From Glaciecola sp. 33A (lineage in GTDB: Bacteria > Pseudomonadota > Gammaproteobacteria > Enterobacterales > Alteromonadaceae), in assembly GCF_002836745.1 (NCBI RefSeq), contig NZ_PJAR01000027.1, positions 1-64,000 on the forward strand: DNA of 64,000 nucleotides. Reading direction: 5' to 3'. The notes under the pieces were generated by a model that saw nothing but the letters and a program-made list of their open reading frames with translations, was not told the DNA's origin and ran no database searches. Shown one piece after another: positions 29,870 through 39,950 of this stretch. Each line of letters opens with the position of its first letter. The stretch's first letter is position 1. The translations under genes were made by a program, and so were the position numbers.

Positions 29870-30933
29870 TGAATTCACCATTAAAAGGGGCACAAGCAAA
29901 ACAAATGAAGGCGTTGGCTAAGCTACACAGAGAACCCGGTATTTGGCTGACCGATAATCCGGTGCCCGAAATGGGGCCGAATGATTTGATGATAAAGATT
30001 CGTAAAACGGCCATTTGCGGTACTGATATGCACATTTTCAATTGGGATGAATGGTCTCAGCAGACTATTCCGGTTCCCATGATTGTGGGCCACGAATATG
30101 TCGGTGAAGTGGTTGAAATAGGACAAGAAGTCGCTGGCTTTACAAAAGGTGACCGGGTTTCAGGCGAAGGACACATTACATGCGGACACTGCAGAAATTG
30201 CCGAGCTGGTCGCAGACACTTGTGCCGTAACACCACGGGCGTTGGTGTCAATAGACAGGGCGCTTTTGCCGAGTACCTTGTGATACCGGCGTTTAATGCA
30301 TTTAAGATCCCAGCTAATATTAGCGACGACATGGCCGCTATTTTCGACCCCTTTGGGAATGCTGTACACACTGCGCTGTCGTTTGATTTAGTCGGTGAAG
30401 ATGTGTTAATTACTGGTGCAGGACCTATTGGCATAATGGCTGCAGCTGTGGCTAAGCATGCCGGGGCTCGCTTCGTTGTTATCACTGATGTCAATGATTA
30501 TCGACTCGACCTGGCCAAAAAGATGGGGGCAACACGGGTAGTCAATGTTGCTTCTGAAAACTTAAACGATGTAATGAATGAATTAGGTATGACCGAAGGT
30601 TTCGATATTGGTTTAGAAATGTCAGGTGTTCCTTCTGCATTTCGCGACATGCTGGATAAAATGAACCACGGTGGAAAGATAGCAATGTTAGGAATTCCAC
30701 CGCAGAGTGTTGCTGTTGACTGGAACACGGTTATTTTCAAAGGCTTAACCATTAAAGGTGTGTATGGTCGCGAAATGTTCGAGACTTGGTATAAAATGGT
30801 AAGTTTGCTGCAAAGTGGCTTGGACTTAAGTCCGATGATTACTCATCAATTCAGTATTAATGATTTCGCCAAAGGTTTTGAAGTGATGGGTTCAGGGCAA
30901 AGCGGTAAAGTCTTACTTGACTGGCAAGGATAA
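29869..30933 (+). CDS. tdh: L-threonine 3-dehydrogenase
   Basis: NAD- and zinc-dependent oxidation of threonine to 2-amino-3-oxobutanoate. Zinc-binding '[15 protein letters not shown]', 'GHEYVGEV' and the four-cysteine structural zinc lobe ('[15 protein letters not shown]') are present. '[13 protein letters not shown]' is the nucleotide fold. The protein is 354 residues, about 12 longer than usual at the N terminus. ATG 29869 has a good AGGAG at 29857-29861, so the extended start is plausible; ATG 29905 would give the usual length. Confidence 0.96.
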   Translation: MNSPLKGAQAKQMKALAKLHREPGIWLTDNPVPEMGPNDLMIKIRKTAICGTDMHIFNWDEWSQQTIPVPMIVGHEYVGEVVEIGQEVAGFTKGDRVSGEGHITCGHCRNCRAGRRHLCRNTTGVGVNRQGAFAEYLVIPAFNAFKIPANISDDMAAIFDPFGNAVHTALSFDLVGEDVLITGAGPIGIMAAAVAKHAGARFVVITDVNDYRLDLAKKMGATRVVNVASENLNDVMNELGMTEGFDIGLEMSGVPSAFRDMLDKMNHGGKIAMLGIPPQSVAVDWNTVIFKGLTIKGVYGREMFETWYKMVSLLQSGLDLSPMITHQFSINDFAKGFEVMGSGQSGKVLLDWQG

Positions 30934-30937
30934 ATAA

Positions 30938-31276
30938 ATGCAACAGTTTGAACATATTTCAATACAAGATACCAAAGCAAAACTAGATATAGATGCTGCG
31001 AAAATTGTCGATATTCGCGATGACCAGTCATTTGAGCAAGCCCATATTCCTGGCGCATTCCATCTGACTAATGGCAGTATTCAGCGTTTTATGGATGCAA
31101 ATGACTTTGATACGCCAGTTATTGTGGTTTGTTATCATGGGCACAGTAGCCAGCAAGCGGCGGCATATATACTGCAACAAGGCTTTGAGACAGTCTATAG
31201 CATGGACGGTGGTTTCGAAGGTTGGCGAACTCAATTCCCGTCGCAGTCAAGCGATGTCCAAGGTAGTGATTCTTGA
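30938..31276 (+). CDS. glpE: Rhodanese-like thiosulfate sulfurtransferase GlpE
   Basis: 112 residues, a single rhodanese domain. The active-site cysteine loop is '[13 protein letters not shown]', with Cys at about residue 66, as in GlpE. It moves sulfur from thiosulfate to a thiol or cyanide. It starts 4 bases after tdh ends, and its TGA overlaps the downstream glpG start (TTGA). The genes are thus in one operon with kbl and tdh. Confidence 0.93.
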   Translation: MQQFEHISIQDTKAKLDIDAAKIVDIRDDQSFEQAHIPGAFHLTNGSIQRFMDANDFDTPVIVVCYHGHSSQQAAAYILQQGFETVYSMDGGFEGWRTQFPSQSSDVQGSDS

Positions 31277-32241
31277 GTGATTTAGGTAAGCATGGCACGC
31301 CGATACTGGCTTTTTCTGATAAAAAGCCGGCGCGATTACTTGCCGATTATCTCACTAGTTGTAACATTGATGTTCGTATTGGCAAAGGAAAGCCTGCGGT
31401 ACCCGAACATGACACTGCAGACGTCAACCAAGAGTCGGTTGACAAGAGACATGATCCAAATGAAACGTCACATTATCAAATTATTGTCCTTAACCCTGAT
31501 GATGTGCAACAGGCGCTAAAAATTGCCGAAGATTTTGTGACTAATCCAAACCAAGCCAAATATCAGCAAGCGGCTTGGGAGGTAGGGAAATCGGTTGCTG
31601 GACCAAAAGACTTACCGCAACGCGCAAGGGCTAAAAATGCCGGATTACCTGTTTGGCTGCAAGACCTAAAGTCCACACCGTTTATGTCATTGGTACTTGC
31701 TATCTGTCTCGGTGTTTTCTTACTTAGTTATCTCGGCGCGTCCAATGTCATTTATCAGAATCTAACAATTCGCAGTATAGATGAACTTTTACAAAGCCAA
31801 CAATGGTGGCGTTTATTTACCCCTGCCTTCCTGCATTTTGGTGCTATCCACATCATTTTCAACTTAATTTGGTGGTGGCTCTTAGGCTCACAGTTAGAAC
31901 GTGCTTTTGGTAGCGTATCGCTCGCCGTTATATTTGCAATTGCTGCGATAAGTTCGAACATTGCGCAACTGCTTGTCTCAGGCCCTAATTTTGGTGGCTT
32001 ATCTGGGGTCGTTTACGCTTTGTTTGGCTATGTCTGGTGGATAGGCTTGCTTCGCCCGCAATGGGGTATGGGCTTACCCAATAATTTGGTGTATTTCTTA
32101 CTGGGTTGGTTAGTACTCGGTTATTTTGATGTACTGTGGGTCAACATGGCAAACGAGGCACATTTGTTCGGCTTAATTTCAGGTTGCTTAATGGCGTTGG
32201 CAACACATCAATTAGCCGGAAATCGTCGCCCTAGAAACTAG
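31273..32241 (+). CDS. glpG: Rhomboid intramembrane serine protease GlpG
   Basis: 322 residues. An N-terminal cytoplasmic domain (with the '[17 protein letters not shown]' pattern) precedes six membrane segments. The catalytic pair is seen: Ser in '[13 protein letters not shown]' and His in '[11 protein letters not shown]'. The rhomboid '[18 protein letters not shown]' loop with the oxyanion His is also present. It starts with TTG overlapping the glpE stop. It is longer than Escherichia coli GlpG at the N terminus. No glpR follows. Confidence 0.92.
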   Translation: MSDLGKHGTPILAFSDKKPARLLADYLTSCNIDVRIGKGKPAVPEHDTADVNQESVDKRHDPNETSHYQIIVLNPDDVQQALKIAEDFVTNPNQAKYQQAAWEVGKSVAGPKDLPQRARAKNAGLPVWLQDLKSTPFMSLVLAICLGVFLLSYLGASNVIYQNLTIRSIDELLQSQQWWRLFTPAFLHFGAIHIIFNLIWWWLLGSQLERAFGSVSLAVIFAIAAISSNIAQLLVSGPNFGGLSGVVYALFGYVWWIGLLRPQWGMGLPNNLVYFLLGWLVLGYFDVLWVNMANEAHLFGLISGCLMALATHQLAGNRRPRN

Positions 32242-32714
32242 CCACCTTGGCGTAAATATTTGGTGAAAATGATGTTTTCAATGACATTTTCACCGGTCTC
32301 GCGCTTCATAATATCTTTAAATCTTTGTAATACTATTCTGCGTATATCTTCGCGCCCAGTCAAGGAGCGTATTTTGTCTTCAGGTTGCGCTCCCAATACT
32401 TCTATTGCGGTTGCTCTTAGCAATGGCATATGGTGTTCCACGTCAATTATTTTGGCTGGATCCGCTACCATCATTTCAATAGTCACGCGCACATAACCAA
32501 GCTTTTTTGAGTTATCGCCAGCATAGTTGGTAACGATATCGGGCTCCAAGGCAACATAAGCATAGTTTCGCTGTTGCGCATGCACCAGTTCAGGTGTCGT
32601 TAACAGCCCTATTGCGAGGGTGAGCAGTGCCATGCCTTTGCACATTGAACAAACATATCTATGCTTTTTAGTCTGCACACGCTGAGTTTCATATAGTTTA
32701 CGCAAAATTTTCAT
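32238..32714 (-). CDS. FliL-like protein outside a flagellar operon
   Basis: 158 residues from ATG 32714, which follows AGAGG at a good distance; the frame is open to 32738. A hydrophobic segment ends near 'ELVHAQQ', followed by a FliL-type periplasmic domain: 'YVALEPDIVTNY', 'LGYVRVTIEMMV', 'MPLLRATAIEVLG', 'TGENVIENIIFTKY'. FliL is a flagellar basal-body stator-associated protein. No flagellar genes are nearby, so this is a stand-alone paralogue of unknown role. Its start nearly touches the ubiC reading frame. Confidence 0.78.
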   Translation of the reverse strand: MKILRKLYETQRVQTKKHRYVCSMCKGMALLTLAIGLLTTPELVHAQQRNYAYVALEPDIVTNYAGDNSKKLGYVRVTIEMMVADPAKIIDVEHHMPLLRATAIEVLGAQPEDKIRSLTGREDIRRIVLQRFKDIMKRETGENVIENIIFTKYLRQGG

Positions 32715-32808
32715 GTTAGTGCCTCTGGTAAAGTACAATACGGATGCAGATATAATCTTTGCTGTGTTAGACTTATTATATCGGATTAAACTCAGTTTTC
32801 TAAATCAC

Positions 32809-33405
32809 TTGTTGCAAATAAATCAATTTCCCTTGGGTATTCACGCAGCTTGGAAGAGTGCGTCGCAATACAATATTCCTAATCAGCACTTGGCTGACTG
32901 GTTACTTCATACCGGCTCTCTGACAGAGCGCTTGCAGGCGCTCACTAATAAATTTGAAGTCAAGGTATTGGGGCAGGCTACAATAGATGCCGATCAAAGC
33001 GAGCAAGCCGCGTTAGTAGACTACCACAAGCATCGATGGCAAATACGAGAGGTTATCCTATACGGTGATGGCAAGCCATGGGTTTTTGCTCGCAGTGTGC
33101 TGCCTGAACATTTATGTAAAACGACCTGGGCAACGTTAGGTAATCAACCTCTTGGCCAGCGAATTTTCAACGACAATAAGTTTGTGCGTAGCGAATTTGT
33201 CATTACGCAATTGGATAATAATCCAATTGCGGGCCTTGCTATTGATCCGCCATCACCCGCTGCAATTAATGCATTGTGGGGTAGGCGCTCTGCATTCAAG
33301 ATTGAGGATTGGCATCTACTAGTGGCTGAAGTCTTTTTACCTGACTGTCCCAGTTACATTAGCGATCCCGCTTTCGGGAAAATCAGCAATGTGATAGTTA
33401 AATGA
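32809..33405 (+). CDS. ubiC: Chorismate--pyruvate lyase UbiC
   Basis: Makes 4-hydroxybenzoate and pyruvate from chorismate, the first ubiquinone step. Seen: 'HLADWLLHTGSLTERLQ', the 'WQIREVILYGDGKPWVFARSVLP' core (in part), and 'LWGRRSAFKI' at the C terminus. The frame opens at 32713, but that would overlap the divergent FliL-like start, and the family normally starts a few residues before the 'FPLGIHAAW' region. TTG at 32809 or 32812, or GTG at 32764, are candidates; none has a clear ribosome-binding site. It overlaps ubiA by 4 bases. Confidence 0.88.
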   Translation: MLQINQFPLGIHAAWKSASQYNIPNQHLADWLLHTGSLTERLQALTNKFEVKVLGQATIDADQSEQAALVDYHKHRWQIREVILYGDGKPWVFARSVLPEHLCKTTWATLGNQPLGQRIFNDNKFVRSEFVITQLDNNPIAGLAIDPPSPAAINALWGRRSAFKIEDWHLLVAEVFLPDCPSYISDPAFGKISNVIVK

Positions 33406-34268
33406 TGCAGTTGCGTTGGCAAAACAGGAATGCTTACTGGCGTTTAATGCGGGCCGATAAACCGATCGGCACCTATTTATTATTATGGCCAACGGTTTGG
33501 GGCTTGCTGTGGGCCGCAAATGGACTGCCGCCATGGCATATCACTGTTATTTTTATTTTAGGCGTTTTCCTTATGCGGTCTGCCGGTTGCGTTATTAACG
33601 ACTATGCTGACCGCAACGTTGATGGTGCAGTCAAAAGAACACAAGCGAGGCCGATTGTTTCTGGTGAAGTAAAACCCAAAGAAGCATTGCAACTGTTTTA
33701 TCTGCTAGTCGTTCTGGCTTTTGTTTTGGTTTTATTTCTCAATGCAAACACTATTATACTGTCACTGGGTGCCTTATTTCTCGCCAGCCTCTATCCGTTT
33801 ATGAAACGCTACACACATTTGCCACAGGTAGTATTAGGCGCTGCTTTTAGTTGGGCTATTCCGATGGCTTTTATGGCCATTACTGGAGAATTACCGGCAT
33901 GGCTTTGGCTCATCTATCTAGCTAACTTAACTTGGACGGTGTCGTATGATACAGCGTATGCGATGGTCGATCGAGAAGACGACATACGCATTGGGGTAAA
34001 GTCCAGCGCCATCTTATTTGGCCGTTTTGACGTCGCCGTTATTGTATTCTTAAATGCGGTAACGTTGATTTTGTTGGCATACGTTGGCTGGATTACCCAT
34101 CTGCACTTGAGCTTTTTTGTTGGCTTAATGTTCGCTGCAGTGATGTTTATATATCAGTTTGGGCTAATAAAAACGCGCCGAAGAGACGCGTGTTTTGCTG
34201 CCTTTTTGCATAACCATTGGGTTGGTTTGGTCATCGCATTTGGCTTACTGCTTGGCCTACTGATATAG
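33402..34268 (+). CDS. ubiA: 4-hydroxybenzoate octaprenyltransferase UbiA
   Basis: Membrane prenyltransferase of ubiquinone synthesis. The Asp-rich substrate motif 'GCVINDYADRNVDGAVKRT' (NDxxDxxxD) and the second 'YDTAYAMVDREDDIRIG' motif are intact, with about 8-9 membrane segments. The start overlaps the ubiC stop (ATGA). It converges on ubiK, so three ubiquinone genes are clustered. Confidence 0.96.
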   Translation: MMQLRWQNRNAYWRLMRADKPIGTYLLLWPTVWGLLWAANGLPPWHITVIFILGVFLMRSAGCVINDYADRNVDGAVKRTQARPIVSGEVKPKEALQLFYLLVVLAFVLVLFLNANTIILSLGALFLASLYPFMKRYTHLPQVVLGAAFSWAIPMAFMAITGELPAWLWLIYLANLTWTVSYDTAYAMVDREDDIRIGVKSSAILFGRFDVAVIVFLNAVTLILLAYVGWITHLHLSFFVGLMFAAVMFIYQFGLIKTRRRDACFAAFLHNHWVGLVIAFGLLLGLLI

Positions 34269-34319
34269 CAAACTTGGTCAACAATTCTTTTATGAGGTAT
34301 TGCTCATTAGTTTAGTAGT

Positions 34320-34565
34320 TTATTCTGGTCCAGACTCTAATGCTGCAATACGCGCTTCCATTGCTTCCATTTTTTCTCTAGTACGAATAAGCACTTGGTT
34401 TTGAACGTCAAATTCTTCGCGCGTTACTAAATCAAGCTTCGACAATTGGGCTTGCAGCACTTGCTTTACTTTACCTTCCGCTTCACCTGCCATTGTTTTC
34501 ACACCGGCGGGTATCGCATTACTGATATTTTTAGCAATTTCTTCTAATTTCTTGGGATCTAGCAT
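34320..34565 (-). CDS. ubiK: Ubiquinone accessory factor UbiK (BMFP-domain)
   Basis: 81 residues, a helical coiled-coil protein of the YqiC/BMFP family. UbiK helps assemble the soluble ubiquinone synthesis complex by binding lipid and UbiJ. 'LEEIAKNISNAIPAG' and the C-terminal 'FDVQNQVLIRTREKMEAMEARIAALE' coiled coil (shown in part) are characteristic. It faces ubiA and is separated from rep by an intergenic stretch that holds the divergent promoters. Confidence 0.93.
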   Translation of the reverse strand: MLDPKKLEEIAKNISNAIPAGVKTMAGEAEGKVKQVLQAQLSKLDLVTREEFDVQNQVLIRTREKMEAMEARIAALESGPE

Positions 34566-34689
34566 TGTTTGTCCTTGGCTTCACGTTCAGGTTGTGATTG
34601 TATCCCGAAATGAAAAAGAAAAAAGCGTTATTAACTGCTCATTTGTTATAATTCGTTTCTTTGCAACCTTTTCCCCTTGAGAACTCTAA

Positions 34690-36696
34690 ATGCGCTTAAA
34701 TGATGCCCAACAAGAAGCCGTCGAATATGTATCAGGTCCCTGCTTGGTGCTCGCAGGGGCGGGCAGCGGGAAAACCCGTGTTATTACTAATAAAATTGCT
34801 TATTTAGTGCGTGAATGTGGTTACAAAGCAAGACAAATTGCGGCGGTTACCTTTACCAATAAAGCCGCTCGAGAGATGAAGGAGCGTGTTGCACAAACGC
34901 TAGGCAAAGCAGAAGCACGTGGTTTAAAAGTATCAACTTTTCACACACTTGGACTCAGTATTATCAAGAAGCATGTCTTACAGTTAGGCTATAAAGCGGG
35001 CTTTTCACTATTTGATGATAAAGATTCAATGAGCCTGCTACGCGACCTTACCGAAGCAGAATATGATGGTGATAAAGACTTACTGTCAGCATTGCAGTCG
35101 ACGATTTCAAATTGGAAAAACGATCTGATCCTACCTCAGGCTGCATTAAAAATGGCCCGTGGCGACAGTGAAATTGAGCAAGCAAACTACTACGTGGAAT
35201 ATGCCTCAAACCTCAAAGCATATAATGCTCTGGACTTCGACGACCTTATTTTGTTACCCACGCTATTGCTGAAAACCAATGAAGCGGTGCGTAACAAATG
35301 GCAGAGTATGCTCAAATACCTGCTGGTGGATGAGTATCAGGATACCAACACCAGTCAATATGAATTAGTTCGAATATTGGTCGGTCAGCGAGCCAGATTC
35401 ACGGTGGTGGGTGATGACGACCAATCTATTTATTCATGGCGAGGTGCAAGGCCGCAAAACTTAGTTTTGCTACAAAAGGACTTTCCAAGTCTTCGTCTGA
35501 TTAAGTTGGAGCAAAACTACCGTTCATCAGGACGGATATTGCACAACGCTAATATTCTGATCCAAAATAACCCGCATGTTTATGAAAAGCGTCTATTTAG
35601 CGAATTGCCGTATGGTCAAAAGCTCAAAGTCGTGGTCGCTAAAAATGAAGAACACGAAGCTGAAAAAGTAATCGCTGAACTAATGGCGCATCGCTTTATG
35701 AACAACACGGGCTATGGCGACTACGCTATTTTGTACAGAGGAAATCATCAATCTCGCTTGTTTGAAAAAGTATTAATGACAAACCGGATCCCTTACAAAA
35801 TAAGTGGTGGAACGTCATTTTTTGGGCGCACCGAAGTTAAAGATGTTATGGCCTACTTACGTTTACTGGTTAATCAAGATGATGACAATGCATTGCTTAG
35901 AGTCATCAATACACCTTCTCGAGGTATTGGACGTGCAACTCTAGAAAAAGTGGGGCACTTTTCAAACGCCAATAGAACGGGCTTATTTGAGGCTTGTTGT
36001 CACGATGGTCTGAATAGCATATTAGGTGCAAAAGCCTACCAATCGGTCGACCAGTTTTCACGCTGGGTAGTTGAAGCCGCCGACAACGCAAAGCGTGGCG
36101 ATACCGTTGCCGTATTACGCGATTTCATCAAAGCCATGGGCTATGAAGAGTGGTTGTATGAGCAAAGTACCAGTCCTAAGGCGGCGGAAATGGGAATGGC
36201 AAATGTCAGTACGTTATTTGCTTGGGTTGACAAGATGCTAAAGGGCGACGATTTAGAGCCACCAATGACCTTACAAGAAATTGTGAATCGATTAATTTTG
36301 CGGGATATGATGGAGCGAGGTGAAGATGACACTGAAGCCGATCAGGTGCAATTGATGACACTGCATTCATCCAAGGGGCTGGAATTCCCTTATGTCTTCA
36401 TGGTCGGCATGGAGGAGGGAATGCTGCCACATAAAAGTAGTATTGAAGAGGATAATATTGATGAAGAACGTCGTTTAGCATATGTCGGCATTACACGTGC
36501 TCAAAAAGAGCTGGTGTTTAGCATCGCCAGAGAGCGTCGTCAATTTGGTGAAGTTATTCAGCCTGAACCGTCTCGTTTCCTCTATGAATTGCCGCAGGAC
36601 GATATTGAATGGGAGTTTCAAAAGAAAAAAGCAACGCCCGAAGAGAGAAAAGAAAAAGGCACTAAAGGGATAGCCAATTTACGAGACCTGCTATAA
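34690..36696 (+). CDS. rep: ATP-dependent DNA helicase Rep
   Basis: Superfamily 1A helicase that moves 3' to 5' and helps forks past obstacles. Walker A '[12 protein letters not shown]', '[11 protein letters not shown]' (Walker B), '[15 protein letters not shown]', and '[18 protein letters not shown]' plus '[15 protein letters not shown]' (motifs V, VI) are all present. 668 residues fits Rep, which lacks UvrD's long C-terminal tail. It ends 12 bases before a convergent gene. Confidence 0.95.
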   Translation: MRLNDAQQEAVEYVSGPCLVLAGAGSGKTRVITNKIAYLVRECGYKARQIAAVTFTNKAAREMKERVAQTLGKAEARGLKVSTFHTLGLSIIKKHVLQLGYKAGFSLFDDKDSMSLLRDLTEAEYDGDKDLLSALQSTISNWKNDLILPQAALKMARGDSEIEQANYYVEYASNLKAYNALDFDDLILLPTLLLKTNEAVRNKWQSMLKYLLVDEYQDTNTSQYELVRILVGQRARFTVVGDDDQSIYSWRGARPQNLVLLQKDFPSLRLIKLEQNYRSSGRILHNANILIQNNPHVYEKRLFSELPYGQKLKVVVAKNEEHEAEKVIAELMAHRFMNNTGYGDYAILYRGNHQSRLFEKVLMTNRIPYKISGGTSFFGRTEVKDVMAYLRLLVNQDDDNALLRVINTPSRGIGRATLEKVGHFSNANRTGLFEACCHDGLNSILGAKAYQSVDQFSRWVVEAADNAKRGDTVAVLRDFIKAMGYEEWLYEQSTSPKAAEMGMANVSTLFAWVDKMLKGDDLEPPMTLQEIVNRLILRDMMERGEDDTEADQVQLMTLHSSKGLEFPYVFMVGMEEGMLPHKSSIEEDNIDEERRLAYVGITRAQKELVFSIARERRQFGEVIQPEPSRFLYELPQDDIEWEFQKKKATPEERKEKGTKGIANLRDLL

Positions 36697-36708
36697 GTTT
36701 AATGCGGG

Positions 36709-39315
36709 TCAGCTATCATCATCCACAAAGTCGAGTAATATCGTGCTACCTAATATATCACCTTGGCCGTATTCGCAGCCCAAGCCCTTTAAACTCTCCA
36801 GCTTACTTTTACTTGAAACGCCTTCGGCAATAACAATTAGACCCACTTTTTCCGCGACTAAAATAACCGATTCAATGAAGCGTAAATTCTTCTCGGAGCG
36901 CGTAAAAGATTGAATAAACCGTTCATCAATTTTGACAAAATCAAATGGGTACGAGAACAAATAATTTAATGACGCGGTGCCGCTACCAAAGTTATCTAAA
37001 ATTAAACCAAAACCGTGGCGCTTTAACTTCTTTATAGACGGCAATATATATTGTGAACGATTGCTCAGCGCACTTTCTGAAAACTCCAGTAGCAATTTTT
37101 CAGTGTCAAATGCGCTTTCCTTTACATTTGCAATGAGCTCGTCCACGAGGTCTTTTTTCATTAGGTGTTCAACTGATAAACTGACGCCAATGCGCTGACC
37201 TGCGTGTTCAGCATCATTATGCCATTGGCCTAGTAAACCAATAGCGCCATCTAACAAGAATTGATTTAATTCCAGTGTCAAACCACATTGTTCAGCGATT
37301 TGCCAAAATTGCTCGCGGTTTATTTTGCCAAACGACTCATTGTGCCATTGTAGTGTGCATTCAAAATACAGTACTGATTCATCTTCAAGCTTAACAACGG
37401 GCTGCAATATGCAATCGAAACCTTTCTCTCTTAACGTTCTACGGAATTCTGATTCTAACTGAATATCTCCAAGTAGTTTTTCGCGCATGCTTTTATCAAA
37501 AGTTACATAGCGTCCCCGACCCAGACTTTTAGCATGATACATAGCTGCATCAGCGTCTCGTAAAACTTCATCGGCTGACATATAGTTGTCATCAAGATGC
37601 GTAATACCGATGCTCGCACCGCTGAACATTTCCTTACCGTCTAGCATAAATGGGATGGACACAGAGTTGATAACACGGGAGGCTACTTCTTCAACTGCTT
37701 TAATATCTTCGAAGTTGTCTAATAGAATAACGAATTCGTCACCGCCCAAACGAGCTAATAAATCGTGGCCACGTTTACATAATAAAATACGTTGGCTAAC
37801 TTCGACTAAAAACTCATCTCCTGCATGATGGCCTAAGGTGTCGTTAATCACCTTAAATCGGTCTAAGTCGATAAACAACACCGCAAATTTATTTTCGGTG
37901 TGGCGCTTTTTGTTAGCAATGGCGAGCTCTAGGCGACTATTAAACATAACACGATTAGGTAAATCGGTAAGCGCGTCATGATGTGCGTCATGAATTAGTT
38001 TTAACTCAATTTCTTTACGCTGTTCTATCTGTTTTTTCAGATATTCGTTAGTTTGGTTAAGCTCTTCGGTTCGTTCCTGTACCTTGTTCGTCAATTGCAG
38101 GTTATATTCCTTGAGTGCTTCAGCGCTTCTTCTACGTTCCATTGCTACAGCAATATGATGAGATACAAAGCGTAAAATTTCTAAATCTTTTTGTGTATAC
38201 TTTTCAAGCTTACCGTAGGTTTGTACCGCAATGACGCCTTGCACTTCACCGTCTATGATTAATGGTGCACCCAACCAAGAGTTATTATGCTCCATCATAT
38301 TCTGCGCTACAGTGACGTCAACTTCACCTTCTTCGACCAAGGACAAAATTTTTGAATTGTCGATCAATGAAGCTTCCCCGTGACGAATAATATATTCGGT
38401 TAAACCTAAACCTAATGGTCGCTCATCAACAGAGTCATGTAATTCATCACTAAGATATGGGAAGGTAAGTTTATCTTTGTCTTTGGTTAACACGGCAACA
38501 AAACAATTTGGTGCGCTGATTAAGCGAGCCAGGACTTCATGCAATTTTGAATAAAAACGAGGAATATCATCATCCAGAGAAACTGACAATTCAGATATTT
38601 CAAATAGCGCGGTTTGCAGTGATTCAATCTTTTGGCGTTCGAGAATTTCTTCTTGTAAATCGTCATTGATACTGCGTAACTGCTTAGTGCGATCACGAAT
38701 GGTTCGTTCAGTCACTTCGCGGCTTTTAACTCGATCAACGGTTGTTACAATGTGTTGTGAGATAAATGAGAGAACTTCGAAATCGTCTGGACTATAGCGC
38801 ACATCGTCATTATAGCTCTGCACTACCATGGCGCCAATTACCTCAGCATTACGCTTTAAAGGCACACCAATAAGGTCGACCGGAGGCGTTCCCAACATCT
38901 GAATACCGGTTTGTTCTAAAACAGATTCAGTATTTTCTTTGGTTATCACCAAGCTTTTCCCATTTTTGAGAATATAACCAGTGATGCCATCCATAATACG
39001 CTCATATGGAACTAACGAAATTACTTCTTCATCTAGTTCATCCACGAAGTAAGCAAAATCGACGTTTTTATCGGTGGGGTCGAAAAAAGCAACATAGAAG
39101 TTGTCTGCATTCATAAAATCGCTAACAATGCCATGAACTGCTTTATAAAGACGATCAAGACTACTCACTGAACTCGCTAATTCACTGATCTCAAAAAGTG
39201 CCTTCTGAATTTTTTCAGCGCGCTTATACTTGTCGGTGAGATTCTGAAGCTGTGGAATTAGCTCGCGCAATTCTTGTTCAGAAAGCTCACCTATAACGGT
39301 ATCATCTTTATTCAT
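36709..39315 (-). CDS. GAF-GAF-GGDEF-EAL cyclic-di-GMP protein with degenerate EAL
   Basis: 868 residues in order: a short coiled coil, GAF (about 50-195), coiled coil, GAF (about 245-400), coiled coil, GGDEF (about 440-600) and EAL (about 620-865). The GGDEF active site is intact ('LLARLGGDEF'), with an RxxD inhibitory I-site (RGHD) five residues before it. The EAL domain keeps Lys and some Glu but has FECTLQWH for the usual xEALLR, VSLS where Asn is normal, and DNFGSG for DDFGTG. So the phosphodiesterase is predicted to be inactive. No membrane segment. Likely a soluble diguanylate cyclase. Confidence 0.9.
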   Translation of the reverse strand: MNKDDTVIGELSEQELRELIPQLQNLTDKYKRAEKIQKALFEISELASSVSSLDRLYKAVHGIVSDFMNADNFYVAFFDPTDKNVDFAYFVDELDEEVISLVPYERIMDGITGYILKNGKSLVITKENTESVLEQTGIQMLGTPPVDLIGVPLKRNAEVIGAMVVQSYNDDVRYSPDDFEVLSFISQHIVTTVDRVKSREVTERTIRDRTKQLRSINDDLQEEILERQKIESLQTALFEISELSVSLDDDIPRFYSKLHEVLARLISAPNCFVAVLTKDKDKLTFPYLSDELHDSVDERPLGLGLTEYIIRHGEASLIDNSKILSLVEEGEVDVTVAQNMMEHNNSWLGAPLIIDGEVQGVIAVQTYGKLEKYTQKDLEILRFVSHHIAVAMERRRSAEALKEYNLQLTNKVQERTEELNQTNEYLKKQIEQRKEIELKLIHDAHHDALTDLPNRVMFNSRLELAIANKKRHTENKFAVLFIDLDRFKVINDTLGHHAGDEFLVEVSQRILLCKRGHDLLARLGGDEFVILLDNFEDIKAVEEVASRVINSVSIPFMLDGKEMFSGASIGITHLDDNYMSADEVLRDADAAMYHAKSLGRGRYVTFDKSMREKLLGDIQLESEFRRTLREKGFDCILQPVVKLEDESVLYFECTLQWHNESFGKINREQFWQIAEQCGLTLELNQFLLDGAIGLLGQWHNDAEHAGQRIGVSLSVEHLMKKDLVDELIANVKESAFDTEKLLLEFSESALSNRSQYILPSIKKLKRHGFGLILDNFGSGTASLNYLFSYPFDFVKIDERFIQSFTRSEKNLRFIESVILVAEKVGLIVIAEGVSSKSKLESLKGLGCEYGQGDILGSTILLDFVDDDS

Positions 39316-39389
39316 TTAAACAAAAACCCTTGGTAACCCTTTACCTACAACTTTCTCAGGTAAACGTTTTCCATGTAATCTACAAAGAA

Positions 39390-39785
39390 TTAAATCCCTT
39401 CGATCATATAATTTATTGCTGTTTTTATATCGTCGTCGGAACAGTCACCACAGGCTCCCATTGCTGGCATTGCGTTAATACCGACAAGCGCATTTTTCCA
39501 AACTTGGTCAAAGCCTTTCTCATCTAAACGTGGCTGCCATTCAGCCGCAACTTGTGACTTAGGAGCACCTAAAACACCTGCTGCATGGCACGCAACACAT
39601 GCGCCATTATATATTTGTTCACCGGTACGAGGACCCGCTGCAACTGCCGGTGCTGCGCCTGCAATATGAACATTACCGCTAGGTTTAATCCGTTGGGCAA
39701 TATCATCATCTGTCATGTCTTGTGCGTTTGCACTGACGAAAAATAACGCGGATATGAGAAGACTTACTAATACTCTGAATTTCAC
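39390..39785 (-). CDS. Cytochrome c5-like periplasmic monoheme protein
   Basis: 131 residues. The signal peptide cleaves near 'SANA|QD'. One heme site CVACH and an axial Met in 'AMPAMGACGDCSD', with two further cysteines (CGDC) as in cytochrome c5. GTG at 39785 lies 6 bases after AGGAGA (39791-39796), so it is preferred over TTG at 39800. An electron carrier role is inferred from the family. Confidence 0.9.
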   Translation of the reverse strand: MKFRVLVSLLISALFFVSANAQDMTDDDIAQRIKPSGNVHIAGAAPAVAAGPRTGEQIYNGACVACHAAGVLGAPKSQVAAEWQPRLDEKGFDQVWKNALVGINAMPAMGACGDCSDDDIKTAINYMIEGI

Positions 39786-39950
39786 TACTTTCTCCTGCAA
39801 TTTGTGTTAGCTCACAACAACTTAGCCTGATTATAAACATTAGTCAGGGGTAAACAACTATTAGTTGCACTATCCCTGTGGGTATTTATCGAAAAAAGTT
39901 CTTTGCTGTGTACTTATCGGTTAACAAATGGTTTTTGTTAATATTTTGAA

